Source: Stemphylium vesicarium
Lineage: Eukaryota > Ascomycota > Dothideomycetes > Pleosporales > Pleosporaceae
DNA: 64,000 bases
Direction: 5' to 3'
NCBI GenBank assembly: GCA_004380135.1
Contig: QXCR01000040.1
Coordinates: forward strand, 1-64,000
Shown: positions 47,541 to 59,261 of the stretch, one piece after another
Numbering within the stretch: position 1 is the first letter of the stretch
Layout: each line of letters starts with the position of its first letter
Position numbers and translations under genes: made by a program
Notes under the pieces: generated by a model
The model's database searches: none
What the model saw: only the letters and a program-made list of their open reading frames with translations
Told to the model about the DNA's origin: nothing

Positions 47541-48260
47541 ATTGACCGGCAATAACTGAAAAAGAGGGGTATCTCGTGAATGCGCAATTAGTTGTTCAGC
47601 AGACTTCTTGGTGGTGACGAGGTTGCTGTTGCTTTTATCGCTCAAGAGCTTCGAATGTCTCTCCACTCGTCAAACGGCGCTAGTGGTGACGTCGGGCCCT
47701 GTCGCGCAACTCGGGAACACAAGAAGAAGCTTCGAGAAGCTTCAGCAACAATGCCATGTCTCAACCAAAAAGTCGTCAACGACAATAAGCATTGACATAC
47801 ATCATAGGCCTTGATACTGAATTGAAAACCTCTTGATATTAACTATAGGTATTGTCGGTCTTGACGTGTCGGGCAATGAGCTGTCGCGCTTCCTTTGACG
47901 CGTGATTGTTGTCCCTCGCTGTTGACTCCACGTGCCCCGCTCCGCCTTTTTCGTACAGCTTCACTTTCGAAACTAGTCGACCACAATTCCTTTTCATGCG
48001 TGCGAAGCATGACGTCTTAACGGACATGTCGGGACTATCTCAGCGGCCGCTATTGCTTCCATGGCCACGATAGCCCCGCAATCTACGAATTACCAAATGT
48101 CTCACTGGGACAAGGGATGCACGGCGATGAGACTTATGTCATGACTCGAAAACGCGCGAATTGCGACTATAACTACTGCATCTATCGATTTCAAGATGAG
48201 CATACAGGCTGACAAATGACATAAGACCCCGACTCTTCACAAAGCCCATGCAACAAATCC
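47541..48260. other. Intergenic, no gene seen
   Basis: 0.7 kb with the SIS1 promoter and the 3' flank of the SDR pseudogene. No heat-shock element array is obvious and no gene was seen. Confidence 0.45.
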
Positions 48261-49201
48261 CTAAACCACCAACCCCATCTTCAGCAAATCCCCCTCCAAA
48301 ACCTCCCCCCTTCTCCCCTCAAACTCCTCCATATCCCAATGCGCACTAACATACCTGCCCGCAACCCACTCCCTCTTCTCCCTCGCCAACCACGCAATCG
48401 TATCCCCCGGCAACGCGCTCTGCATCGGAAACTTCTGGCGCATAGCCTCAGGAAAGACGCCCTCGCTAATCGTAGTCGCAATAGCACCAGGGTTAATGCA
48501 GTACGTGAGCAGACCCTGATCCGCGTGCTCGGCTTGCAGCGACGACGTCTACCCTAGGATAGCGAGTTTGGACGTGCGGTATGAGGAGGAGCTGGAGCGC
48601 GGGGAGAGCGCGCCGGAGGAGGAGGAGAAGAGGTTGATCATTGTTGCGAGGCCCGGGTCACGCGCTTCGTCGCTGCTGTTGTTCTTGGAGAAGAGGAGCA
48701 TGGGCATGAAGGCTCGCGCCATGTTGAATAGCCCGCTTACGTTCACTGCTCAGGTTTTCCAGTAGGTAGATTCGTCCATTTCGAGGAACAGCGTTAGGGC
48801 TTCCATTACGGCTGCGTTGTTGACGAAGAGTCGAGGATGTCGAGTCGGCCGCCGAACTTTTGCTGCATTTTGTCAGCGAGTCTTTCGAAGCTTGCTTTGT
48901 CGCTGATGTCTACTGTGCTTGCGACGATGAGGGGCTCGTTTCTGTCAGCCTCGGTGGCCGCTTTCTTCAAGCCCTCGACTAGCTCGTAGGAGACGGGTTG
49001 TACGTCTGCGATGGCGATGGCGGATGCACCTGCGCGGGCGAAAGCTGTGGCTATGGCATATCCGACTCCTGAGGCGTACGCAGTACCGGTTATGAGAACA
49101 TATCTCCCGGTCAAATGGAGGTTTAGAGGGGAGATATAAGGATAGGATGTGACGTGGGTTTTGCTAGTGAAGTTGTTGGCATTTCGTTTTGGTGTAGCCA
49201 T
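48261..49201 (-). pseudogene. Decayed short-chain dehydrogenase
   Basis: ATG 49201 opens an SDR with TGTAYASGVGYA as nucleotide-binding loop, VDISDKASFERL and GRLDIL. About 8 extra bases near 48825-48832 then shift the frame. The next frame starts VNNAAVMEALTLFLEM, followed by TGA at 48750-48752 in WKT*AVNVSGLFN, where Trp is usual. It continues through SSYRTSKLAILG to TAG at 48549-48551, then SSLQAEHADQGLLTYCINPG and the C-terminal WLAREKREWVAGRY to 48261. One frameshift and two stops make function implausible. The C-terminus resembles the intact SDR at 54752-55714 (WLxREKRxWxxGRxxSAxWD), so they are relatives. Confidence 0.85.
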
Positions 49202-49776
49202 GTTGTTCAGATGTCGACAGAGGGTCTGAAGAAAGTAAACATCATCTCATTGAGCTACAGACGTCTTTATCTACTGTGTTGATAGGCTAGTCAGCCATTA
49301 TTACGGCATCCACTTTAGTGTTCCTTTCGCCGCGATTCGCAATCGCTGAAGATCAGTAACGGTATATCGGGAATAAAATCACTGTGTTTCAGGGATCAAC
49401 GTTGGTCTTGACGTGATGTTAACTGCGAACAGGGTATAGGCATACATTGTAAAAACATCACAGGGCAAAGCATGAGAGGAATTACGCATGAAAACTTTAA
49501 ACAGTGGATTGAACATATTTAGCAGAGAGCTATGTCGCACTTCAACACATAGTCGACCACCCCTGTCGCAGAAGCTTCGACGCGCCAAACGCCGGCATGC
49601 CCAAATTCCCTAACGCCATTTTCCGTATGCTACATTGAAGAAGCTGGTATCCAAGGATAGAGTAGTAGTATCAATAGCTATGACATGTACATGATATGCA
49701 TGTACAGCGCTTGTACAGGCAACAGCATTGGAGCGCTGGTTGCTTTTCGGACGTCCATGGTTGAGATTTTGATCGT
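49202..49776. other. Intergenic, no gene seen
   Basis: 575 bp between the SDR pseudogene and the CBF5 3' end. Nothing was recognised. Confidence 0.5.
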
Positions 49777-51430
49777 TTAGTCGGAGTCGCTGTCATCGCC
49801 GCCCTTGCTCTTCCTCTTGTCCTTCTTTGCGGCCTTCTTCGCAGCCTTCTCTTCCTTCTTCTTGCGCTTGCGCTCGGCCTTGTCTTCGTCAGCCTCGTCA
49901 TCGCCGTCGCCTCGGCTCTTGCGCTTCTTGCTCTTCTTATCTCCATCCTCAGCAGCGTTGGTCTCGGCTTCCGCCTCAGCCTCTTCAGCCGAGCTGAGAC
50001 CGGTAGGTGGGACCGCTGGGGCAGCAAGAACCTCCGAGGTCGATGTGGTTTGAGCCACGGGTGCGGAGGCGCCGTCAACATCATTCCTGTTGAAGTCTTT
50101 GTACTCAGTGTTCCACTTGGCAGGGGTCTTGTCGTTGGGACGACCGAATTTCTAGGGTTGTTAGCAAAGCATTTGCAAGGAAAGCAGGATGTCTTACGTC
50201 AAGGGTGCCTGCTTCCTTCATCTTCTTCTTTTCAGTGGCGACTGGGCCCATACCCCACCTCCTAGGGTAGAGGTCGCGCTCCATAATGACACGCTTGATC
50301 TTTGCAACAACACCGTGGTCGCACGAAGACATCTCAACGGCCGACATTTGCGCGTAGGCGAGAGCAATGGCCTCACCCTTAGTGGTCATGAGAACGATCT
50401 CCTCGTGGATCTCGATTCCCTTCTCGAATCGCAGCAGACCAGGCAACATCAACTTGGCACCGTAGCAGATGGCGTTGACCGAGCTGTCTTTAACAACAAC
50501 ACGCTTGTAGCTCATCAGGAGACTCTCGAGAGGAGCAATGACCTTGCGCAGGTAGGCCTCGTCGCGGTTGTTGTCGTGCAGCCATTGGGCATCGAGGACG
50601 TCGTGCAGAGTGACGAGGTCCTTGGTCTCGTCCATGGCTCCACTCCTCACACGGCGCAGCTCCTGCATATGAGCACCGACACCGAGCAAAAGACCAAGAT
50701 GCACGCAAAGAGTACGGATATAGGTTCCAGCCTCGCAGCTGACCCAGAATACACCAAGCTGCCTCTCGTTGTCGAACTCGTAAAGCTTGCTCTCGTGAAT
50801 GGTTCGGATACGGAGCTGACGCTTAACGGCGGAAATAAGCGGTGGTCGCTGGAAGAGAGCTCCGGTGAGCGTCTCGAGAGCGCGCGCAAATTGCGCCTCG
50901 CCTCCGGGGAGCTTGTCATGCATGCGGATAACGCAAACATACTCCTTTCCAGCTCCCTGTTGAGACTTTACAAGACGGGTGGCGCGGTCGATGCAGACGA
51001 TGAGACAACCAGTGACCTTGGGGTCGAGGGTACCACTGTGGCCAGTCTTTTCAACCCTTTGCGCGATGTCAGCTTAGAGTGCATGCGACGGGTTACTACA
51101 ATTCTGCCTACCTCAGCATGCGCTTGATCCATGACACGACTTCGTGGGAAGATGGGTTGGAGGGCTTGTCGAGGTTGATGACACCAGAGCTAATGTACGA
51201 CTTCAGGTCTCGCGAAAGAGGCGCGCATCCATTAGGAATAGGGGTGTAGTGCGATGTGCGAACGAGCACTACATGTATATTAGCAGAGCATTCTGGAGCT
51301 ATATGGGGAGCTGCAGCGTACGGTCGCTATAGTTCTTGAGCAGCAGCGGCCAGTCGCTGGTGTCGATGGCAGGCGCAGCCGCCGCCGGCTTGATCACATA
51401 CGCGTCGGGATCGGTCTGCACGAGAGCCAT
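49777..51430 (-). CDS. CBF5: H/ACA snoRNP pseudouridine synthase CBF5/dyskerin
   Basis: Four exons (51430-51322, 51268-51112, 51056-50198, 50151-49777) with introns of 53, 55 and 46 nt encode 499 residues. Splicing builds LLVRTSHYTPIPNG, then INLDKPSNPSSHEVVSWIKR and the TruB motif HSGTLDPKVTG with catalytic Asp at about 100. KEYVCVIRMHD, CEAGTYIRTLCVHLG and the PUA domain (KDSSVNAICYGAKLMLPGLL) follow. The C-terminus is a Lys/Glu tail of KKxE/D repeats ending DDSDSD, as in yeast Cbf5. It isomerises uridines in rRNA and snRNA guided by H/ACA RNAs and is needed for rRNA processing in the nucleolus. Every catalytic motif is intact. Confidence 0.95.
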
Positions 51431-52126
51431 GGCGATTATTGAGTTGGGTGGTGGTGTTGCAATTGGCGATGCACTGATCTCGAACTTTTTCGCGTGGATT
51501 TTCGCGGAGGCCAAGCTATTCCATGCACAGGCCACCCACCCGGAGTTACATCGGCCCGGCGCAAAGAGCTCTCAATATTCTCAGTCTTGCCCAGAGAAAG
51601 CTAGATGCATGCACTATCTTGTTAGTACCACCAGCCGATGCTTTTTGGATGAACAGGCTGCGAACAGCCAAGCGTGCGGTTGTGAGAAAGCTCTTTGAAA
51701 TCATTACTATCCTAGGTATTGAGCCACACAAACGTCCGCCTTCCTGGATAGGTTAGCATCTACGATCTCTGGAGGCCGAGTCTGCTTCGCTGTCCACGAT
51801 TTTCACGATGTCCGTGTTTTTGCTTTTCTTGACGGCTCCGCCAACCTCCAACCTGCACTCATGTTAACTCTAGAGTACTCCACCGAAAACTAATCAAACA
51901 TTATCGCGAACATATGATGGGTCCCCACACAAGTGTTCAGCATGATCTAACTATGAGTGCAAGCTTTTTCATGGAGTAGTTGTATTATGCATTATGTCAG
52001 ATAAGACCCGCACGGAACCTGTATCGTAGACAATGAATGCGTGAAACTAGATCAATACAGGGCAGTCCCAAAATTGAATCATTGCAATTTCTCAATCGCT
52101 AAATCACTATATTACGCCTCCAGCTC
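51431..52126. other. Intergenic, no gene seen
   Basis: 0.7 kb with the CBF5 promoter and the 3' flank of the TENA-like gene. No gene or repeat was seen. Confidence 0.5.
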
Positions 52127-53131
52127 CTAGTTTACTACCTGTCCATGCTCGTTACTGTGCAGCGTCGTGATATCACCCGCTCGAACCCCCTGCTGCTCAT
52201 TCAATACCTCGTCGTCTCCAGTACTGCGCAAGGTGGTACCATCCATTTTGCCGTCATCCCCTCGCCGGACACCGGGTTCGATCAAACCTCCGTCGCTACC
52301 AGGCACATCTGGCCAAAAGGCCTCTTCCGCTTCCAGCAGCGTCCTCCAGATTGGATCCACTCTGCTCTTCACTTCCGCCCACTTCTCATCGTCGCGGTTG
52401 ACGGCGTTGCTCACACCTTCATTGACGATGCGTTCAAGCTGCTCAACGAACATCATGAAGTCGCGGTTTGACCAGTTGGGAATGAACTCCCTGCGCATGG
52501 CTCCACCATCCATATCACTATCATAGCTTCGGGGCGACGATTGCGTATCTTGGCGACGAGCCCAGGACCAGGCTTCGTAGTAAACTTTCTCGGTCGACCA
52601 TAACAAGACGGCGCCCTCTAACCAAGGTAGAAAGGCGTTTGGTTGTTGAGACGCAACGCTGTTGAAGAGGGCTTCGTAGCGACGCAGACCTTCTGACTTG
52701 ATGTTATCTTGCAAGGGCGAGGGATGCAGCTCGATGTTGTAGATCTCAGCGACTTCCTCGAAAAACCGCACCTCCCTCTCTCCGTTCTTGATACCAGACT
52801 CCAGCCATGAAATTAGACGTGTCTCAATGTCTGGCTCAGCACCTGGTGCAGTTGTGGATGTGTGAGTGCTGCGAATGAGATTGAGTGTGTTTTTGATGGT
52901 TGAAAGGTAGCCTTGGATGTATTGACGGTCATTTGCTAGCCATTGTGCTATCAAAGGCTTTGGCAAGGTGCCCTTTGCAGCGCGTTCTAGGAAGGGGTGC
53001 CTTGTGACGCGGAGCAATTGTTGGTGGTTAATGGCGAGCAGATGGGTTGTGACTGCCCAAGGGACGTCGGTGAGGTCGACGTCGTCGCCTTTGCTGTGGG
53101 CGACCCAAGTTCCGGGGTGGTGCTTAGGCAT
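52127..53131 (-). CDS. TENA/THI-4-like protein (haem-oxygenase fold)
   Basis: A single exon of 334 residues. The first ATG is 53131 (MPKHHPGTWVAH); the frame is open further upstream but only with non-ATG codons. A TENA/THI-4-type helical domain covers about residues 35-235: HPFLERAAKGTLPKPLIAQW, LANDRQYIQGY, a central FFEEVAEIYNIEL and LLWSTEKVYYEAWSWAR. The last 60 residues are polar and variable. TenA proteins act in thiamine salvage, but many fungal members lack a proven activity and I do not see a clear catalytic Cys, so the role is open. It is probably cytosolic. Confidence 0.8.
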   Translation of the reverse strand: MPKHHPGTWVAHSKGDDVDLTDVPWAVTTHLLAINHQQLLRVTRHPFLERAAKGTLPKPLIAQWLANDRQYIQGYLSTIKNTLNLIRSTHTSTTAPGAEPDIETRLISWLESGIKNGEREVRFFEEVAEIYNIELHPSPLQDNIKSEGLRRYEALFNSVASQQPNAFLPWLEGAVLLWSTEKVYYEAWSWARRQDTQSSPRSYDSDMDGGAMRREFIPNWSNRDFMMFVEQLERIVNEGVSNAVNRDDEKWAEVKSRVDPIWRTLLEAEEAFWPDVPGSDGGLIEPGVRRGDDGKMDGTTLRSTGDDEVLNEQQGVRAGDITTLHSNEHGQVVN

Positions 53132-54751
53132 GGTAAGTATCGTTCGCGTAGGATTTGTGAAATTTGTATTGAACGATGTATGTATTCGATGAGGTACATT
53201 GTGGGGATGGGGCGGGGTGACCAGCTGCTTATATACTATAGGTACGACGCTCGCCAAGCGGTAACGATAGCTCCGAGGGATTACGAATACTTGTCGAAAT
53301 CAAGGGCACAGGGTACAGCGGACTGCCAAGAGGGGGTTGATGGTGTCGCTGTGGTCGTATGACGTTGCCCCGGGGCCCTCGGGGTTTAAGACACTCTGAG
53401 TGGTGCACAAGTACAACTACCCGGAATCTAGAATCACGATGGAGTACTTGGCACAGAATGCCGCAGCGGAGTACTTGGCGATATGAGGCTCTAATGCGCT
53501 AAACTACTTGTTAAGTTGAGGTTTGTGGCTGAACCGTGGCGGACGGCTTGGCGATGTCGTCATTTTGCCACCCCACTCCTCCGCCGGACGAATTATTGGT
53601 CGCTTCCAAGGTTCCCAAGCAGACATTGCCCACGATGTGATCGCACGAGCGACACGCCATAGTTCGAGGAAAAGAATTACAAAAACATCATCGCAAAGTC
53701 CTGATATGGACTGATCATCCTAATCACAATTGTTGTAGCCTGCCACTGTACAATGGTACGTCCAATTCAATGCATTGCTAATCTCAGGAAGTGTCGGACT
53801 CACGGCCTCGCAACATGGCATCACGCAACATCAACTACGGATCTATCTCCGCGCCTTCCACGTCCGGGCACACGTAAGCAGAGGCCACACAGTTGGTAGA
53901 CAAGCACATGGGCCATGTGATGGGCCGAGGATCAGGTACAGCTGATCGTCTTGTTCTCACCTCGGTTATGAGCTGTGCTCTTCACTGATAGAGCCTAGTA
54001 GAGCACAATCTGGTTGCTCAGTGCAGACCGGTTGTAAGCTCCTCGTTGACGCTTGTTGACTTCGGAGGATTCGCGTGTCGATTCTAAATTCAGACTCGCT
54101 TAGTCTCGACGTTGCACACAAGCAAGATTCCGCCCTTTAGTCGTCATTCTTAATAAATGCTTGCGCCAGGCCCTTTTTCTTCCATCTAGATGTCGTCACC
54201 CCTAGGAAGGTGCTATGATCATGCAACAGTATGGGTGGAACCAACTGCATCCTGGCTACACAGCTAGCTACTGCGCAATACTGTCGCCATCGGTCTATCT
54301 CTCCTTTACCGCGTGATTCCCAACCGACCCTATCTACTCCGGGTATCACCACACTTTTGTTGAGTGATCACGTCTACGGCAAGCCCTCCGCTGAATCGAG
54401 CACATTAACATTCAGGCGACGTGTAAATGTCGGAGTCGAGACATGTACTACAAGTAAATTTCTAGGTTCCCATCTTCTCAGCCGGCGGCTTGCATTCCAC
54501 ACATCTACCGCATTGTTGACTACCACCTGCCCATATTGGCTGATAGCACCGGTTAGCGCCATCTTATTGGCAGCATCTCCTGGACACTACATCCAAGACG
54601 GGAAAACAATGAGACGAGTCATATCCCATAGGATTCGGTGCAGCATGACTCATACTGAATCATCACCAACACGGTTCAGACAAGAGATATAACAATGGCG
54701 GGCTTGTCTTAACATAAAAACATCAAGATCACCCAATGAGCCATCATCAAC
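53132..54751. other. Intergenic, no gene seen
   Basis: 1.6 kb between divergent genes. A plus-strand frame at 54231-54692 has no recognisable motif and I do not call it. No repeats or RNA genes were seen. Confidence 0.45.
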
Positions 54752-55714
54752 ATGTCGTCACGAGCAAGGGATACCACGCTTGCCAGCAATTTCACGAAAC
54801 AAAAACAAAGCAAACCCACCGTAGCGCTCGATCCCTATCACAACAAGCTATCGCATCCACTCAACGTCCTCATCATCGGTGCATCTCGAGGAATCGGTGC
54901 CGGCATCGCAAATGCGTATGCACAAGGTGGTGTAGCATCACTAATCCTAGCCGCACGCCCATCATCAACACAAGAGTTAGCAACAGTAGCCCAAGCAGCC
55001 AAAGACACCAACCCCTCCACCTCAATCACCACGGAAGCAGTCGACATCACCTCCAACGAGAGTGTCGCGTCGCTCGCTCAAAGAGTAAAAGAAAAATTCA
55101 ACACACTGGACATTGTTATCGTGAACTCCGGATACTCGGGTCCGGTAGTACTGAAAGTCGATGAAGGCAATCCACAAGATTTCCAAGACGTGTTCAACGT
55201 CAATGTACAGGGTACATATCTTATCGCGCACCACTTCATACCGCTGCTGAAAGAGAGCAATGGTGCTAAGATGTTCATTGCCGTCAGCTCCTTCGCGGCA
55301 TGCATTATCAACGGGCACATCGCCAACGCCGCATACTGCATTTCGAAGTTCGCTCAAGCACGTCTTGTGGAGTTTCTATCAGAGCAGTGTGGCACAGATG
55401 GGATCCTCGCGGTAGCCGTTCATCCCGGTGCTGTCAACACCGAGATGGCGGGTAAGACTACCCCTGATAGCTTCCGATCCTGTAAGTCCCCGCTCGTTGG
55501 AGAATACGTTGTTGCCGTGACTAACCTTCCAGATCTCACCGATGACGTTGGTCTCTGCGGTGCCTTTTGTGTCTGGCTAAGCCGCGAGAAGCGCATGTGG
55601 TTGAACGGTCGACTATTAAGCGCGACGTGGGATATCGACGAGCTGCTAGAAAAGAAGGATCAGATCGAGGGTCAGGATATGCTGAAGTTCGGCTACAGAC
55701 TCGGCAATGCATGA
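54752..55714 (+). CDS. Short-chain dehydrogenase/reductase
   Basis: Exons 54752-55481 and 55533-55714 flank a 51-nt intron with GTAAGT donor, TGACTAAC branch site and CCAG acceptor. The unspliced frame is also open because 51 is a multiple of three, but splicing gives the natural DSFRSYLTDDVGLCGAF. The mature protein has 303 residues. SDR marks are GASRGIG (43-49), NSG in place of NAG (125-127), Ser at about 180, Y195 and K199 in YCISK, and HPGAVNTEM. The substrate is unknown. Its C-terminus resembles that of the decayed SDR at 48261-49201. Confidence 0.88.
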   Translation: MSSRARDTTLASNFTKQKQSKPTVALDPYHNKLSHPLNVLIIGASRGIGAGIANAYAQGGVASLILAARPSSTQELATVAQAAKDTNPSTSITTEAVDITSNESVASLAQRVKEKFNTLDIVIVNSGYSGPVVLKVDEGNPQDFQDVFNVNVQGTYLIAHHFIPLLKESNGAKMFIAVSSFAACIINGHIANAAYCISKFAQARLVEFLSEQCGTDGILAVAVHPGAVNTEMAGKTTPDSFRSCKSPLVGEYVVAVTNLPDLTDDVGLCGAFCVWLSREKRMWLNGRLLSATWDIDELLEKKDQIEGQDMLKFGYRLGNA

Positions 55715-56428
55715 GCTGCGTCCGAAGCAGTCTCCAAAGAGCAAATACAGGGCCGTGGTTCGCATTGGCGCTGCGTGCGATGGATCGGTGATTCAGCATC
55801 TTATCAGACGGTGCGAGCAGCTACTACTAATCACTCAGCCACGTCAACGTCCGGGTGGTCGAAAGTAGAGTCTCGTATACCTATTCAACGGAACGCGGGT
55901 ATGCATCCGGGCCAATGGTCCGCACATCTCAAGTCAATCAGGGGAGCATTTTCATGTGGGATTTCATGCGGAAAAACCCCCTTGCACCCCCGCGAATCAT
56001 CTACCTGATTGGCAAGCAACATGCAACATCCAAGGGGGTTGTCTCGATGCAACGACAAGTCGATTCTCCTCTGTGTCACCTTTTCTTGTTGTACGTCAGC
56101 TTTCGTCCCATCGTCTTGTGTGTAGTTTTAAAACGATTCGAGGTCTGCTTTTGAGGGACTTGGTAGCCATCGTCTTTTATTACCGAAATTATACCTAATC
56201 TACGCGTTGTCTCAGTACGGAACGCGTTGCACGCATAGATTTTGCCCAACGCAAAGGGGTTGCTAGAATTTTTCTGCACGATTTTCGCGTACCTTGGTCG
56301 AGATACCGTCGGCCCAGCGATTGTATAAAATCTTCTTGCATCGTGGGCGGCAATAAATTCGCTGCATTTTCTTGATCTGTTACCGCTATTTTCCATCACC
56401 CAAGTCACCTTGACGCGATATCTCCATC
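55715..56428. other. Intergenic, no gene seen
   Basis: 0.7 kb between the SDR and the frameshifted gene. Nothing was recognised. Confidence 0.5.
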
Positions 56429-57474
56429 ATGGCCGCCATCGGAAAGCGACAGCGTCAAGACTCCGGCGTGACTTCTGCCCCCAAGCAGCGACGCACAAGA
56501 CCCAAATCCCGCAGCGGTCCCTACCGCTTTACCTTTGAAACACAAGGGGAAAACCATCCAAGAGGTCTACAAGACCGATGCTAGCTACATCGAAGACTAT
56601 ATCACCAGAAAGAGCGAATACAAGGGCAATGAAAGACTTATAGCCGAGCTCTATGATATCTCTGCCCATGTCTTCGCCTGGTACCCTTTTCTAAAATCAG
56701 TGCTGGAGCGTAAAGCCGGCATGGGTGGACTTTCGTTCCTCGAGAAAGAAACACTGACAGCAAAGGGCACGATGAAAATGAATAAGAAAAGCAGCGGTTT
56801 CCGGTTCTGGGAAGCCATGGATGGAACACGTGTAACAGCCAAACACCAAGCCGCGCCACCAGCCACACTCCGATTTCGCACATCTTTTGCACGAAGACCG
56901 CTTCGTGGATATGGACAGTCCGATATATATCGCCTTCACAGCCGCAGTCGTGCGTACGGATCGCTTGTTTGTAGATGTCGGGGAAAGTGATGGTGGTGAT
57001 AACATGCAGATTCTTCCCTGTGGATGGGCCTGGGGCGACGTGATTTCAAGGGACCTGTATGGTGGGAACAGATCCCTCGAAACTTCTCAGCTGAATGAAA
57101 TGCTTTACGAGACGTATGCGTTTAGCGGGATGTTTGGTGCCGAGGCGCTGGGGAAAAAGGAGGAGTGGAAGGGAAGTTTGGATCAGGTGGTGGATCCGGT
57201 GCCTGTGGAGCTGAGGGGGTGTTGTTTCCGTCTTGTGGGAAAGGTGGCTGAGGTGCGTGGGTGTGAGATTGAGGTCTTTGTGAAGCAAGAGGAAAGTATG
57301 TTTGCGAAGGGTTTTGAGAAGGCGGTTACTGTGCATCTGCCAGAGGGTGTTGAGAAGCCCGAGGTTGGGAGTGCGCATGTGTTCAAGGGTGTGTTGGAGC
57401 CGTTTACGAAGGCGTTCAAGGATGTGAAGTTCATGGCAGAGGTTTGTGAGAAGATGGAGGCGAAGTCTTCTTAG
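56429..57474 (+). pseudogene. Frameshifted gene with a KHKGKT motif, function unknown
   Basis: Three overlapping frames must be combined. The first starts at ATG 56429 (basic, MAAIGKRQRQDSG) and reads to GPYRFTF. The second takes over at about 56535 with KHKGKTIQEVYKTDASYIED. FTFGKHKGKT is the expected phrase, so about two bases are missing or one is extra. A further frame change near 56850 leads to HSDFAHLLHEDRFVDMDSPIYIAF and on to the stop at 57474. No workable introns join the frames. The KHKGKT...Y phrase resembles a short motif in exonuclease-like accessory domains; the C-terminal 190 residues are not recognised. Either a pseudogene or sequence errors in a real gene. Confidence 0.55.
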
Positions 57475-57762
57475 ATGGGAAGGGACTGTTAGGTTTAGTA
57501 TACAGAATGGGATTAGGCCCAATATAATATTACATTGAGTGCGTCATCGTCACATACCGATGCGTATATCTCCGATCTCTATTCAATTAGCCACTCGATT
57601 CTTGACATCGGATTCCTTCCCCATCTACCAGTCTTCGTAGAAATATCACTGAGCAAACTCAGTTAGCGGCTACCGATATGTTGACTCTATGGAAGACTTG
57701 AGGAGTATAGTGGAAGGATTGGCAGCTGTAGAACCCCAGAGTCTGTGTTAAGGGCGCCCATA

Positions 57763-58980
57763 TCACCAGCCGATGCCCATAGCACTCCTCACCCTCTTCA
57801 TCGTCTCCTCAGCGATGCTTTCTGCTCTTTCTCCACCCTCTTCCGCATGCTGTATCAATTCTTTCTGATCACCACCCATCAAATCTTGATACCTTTCCCT
57901 AATATCCCTGATTCCAATATCGACGGTATCCGCAACCTTCTCTTTGAGTGCCCGCATGCTAAAATCCTTCAAATCACTCGCCAACTCTTCCGGTGACGCA
58001 GCGGCCGAGTCATCGAAATGATACATCAAATCGACAAGATTTGACACACCGGGCCTCTTCTCGCGATCATAGCTCACACCCTCGACTGAGTCAGTGAGTG
58101 CAGTCTTCAGTTTGCTGTGTATCTCCCTCCTTGTATCTGTGATGAGGATGCGACTCTTGGGTTTCGGATCGCTCTTGCTCATCTTCTTGGTGGGCTCAGC
58201 CAGACTCATGACTCTTTTCGCCGGACTCAGAAGCGTTTGCGGGACAGTCAAGAGGGGCTGTGACTGTGAGTATATATGATTGAAGCCGGCAGCTAGTTCA
58301 CGAGTGAACTCGAGGTGCTGGGCTTGGTCCTCGCCAACGGGGACGTGGGTAGTGTTGTAGAGGAGTATGTCGGCAGCTTGGAGAACGGGGTAAGAGAAGA
58401 GACCGAGTTTGAGAGCGTCTTTGTTGTTGGAGGGGTCGAGAGGGGAGGCATCAGAAGGGAGAGACAACTTGCTCTGCGGACATGGTCAGCGCCGCTTCCT
58501 CGACTTCATATCGCACCCTCTACCGCGTACCTTCCACTGGGTCATCCGCCCAAGATAGCCCATGCTCGCACCACAACTCAATATCCACATCAGCTCAGCA
58601 TGTTGTTTTACACTGCTCTGGGAAAATATGATGCATCGCTTTGGATCCAGACCCACTGCTAGCAAACTGGCCAGCATCTCTTTTCTCCATGTTGCCAATT
58701 CACTCGGATCTTGTTTTATCGTAATCGCGTGCAGATCGACTATGGAGAAGAGAAGAGTGGTATCCGGAGATGCCTCGTCCTGAAGCCTAACCCATTGCCG
58801 TAATGCGCCTAGGTAGTTGCCCAGATGCGGTACGCCAGTGGGCTGAATGCCCGAAAATATCACCTGTTTCTGAGCATTATGCTGTTTTGAGGGTGACGCG
58901 ACAGAATACTTCCGCAAGCAGCTGTTACAGATGCGCAAAGGTGAAGGGGCTGCACGATGCAGCGCACGGAGAGAAAACAT
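57763..58980 (-). CDS. MSW1: Mitochondrial tryptophanyl-tRNA synthetase
   Basis: Two exons (58980-58531 and 58473-57763) with a 57-nt GTACGC..CAG intron encode 386 residues. The first 30 residues are Arg/Ser-rich without acidic residues, a likely mitochondrial presequence. Class I signatures are present: the HIGH-equivalent in PTGVPHLGNYLG (47-58) and KMSKS at 247-251. TrpRS-type phrases YPVLQAADILLY and VPVGEDQAQHLE follow the bacterial/mitochondrial pattern. The start at 58980 is chosen because it gives the presequence; the open frame extends upstream but without support. It charges mitochondrial tRNA-Trp in the matrix. It is divergent from RVS161 across 281 bp. Confidence 0.93.
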
Positions 58981-59261
58981 TGAAGTCGGGTGGTTCGCAC
59001 AAAATCGAGTAATGTCTGGCGGGCTCAGCCACTGGGAAAGCGCGGCCGGGGTGGTGTAGCTTTCGTCATTGTGGCACTGCCGCCCGCCCACGCCCACGAC
59101 CACTCGTCTGCCACGGGCCAGGAACATGATGCCCATTGATTCCCGCGACCTCCCCACAACACCACCACAACTCCACCGACATTCACCACCGCACTAGCCA
59201 CACCTCCCCTCACTCACATATTCCCCTCGCATAATAGAAGAACAACGACACCACCACAGTC

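Noticed and set aside
50189..51127. 312-codon plus-strand frame
   Set aside because: It lies opposite CBF5, whose TruB and PUA motifs are unambiguous, and has no family features of its own.
54231..54692. 153-codon plus-strand frame upstream of the SDR
   Set aside because: No motif, no signal peptide and no intron support; it may be leader or promoter DNA.
54752..55714. Intronless 320-residue reading of the SDR
   Set aside because: The 51-nt segment has perfect donor, branch and acceptor signals, and its translation breaks a conserved region; the spliced form is preferred.
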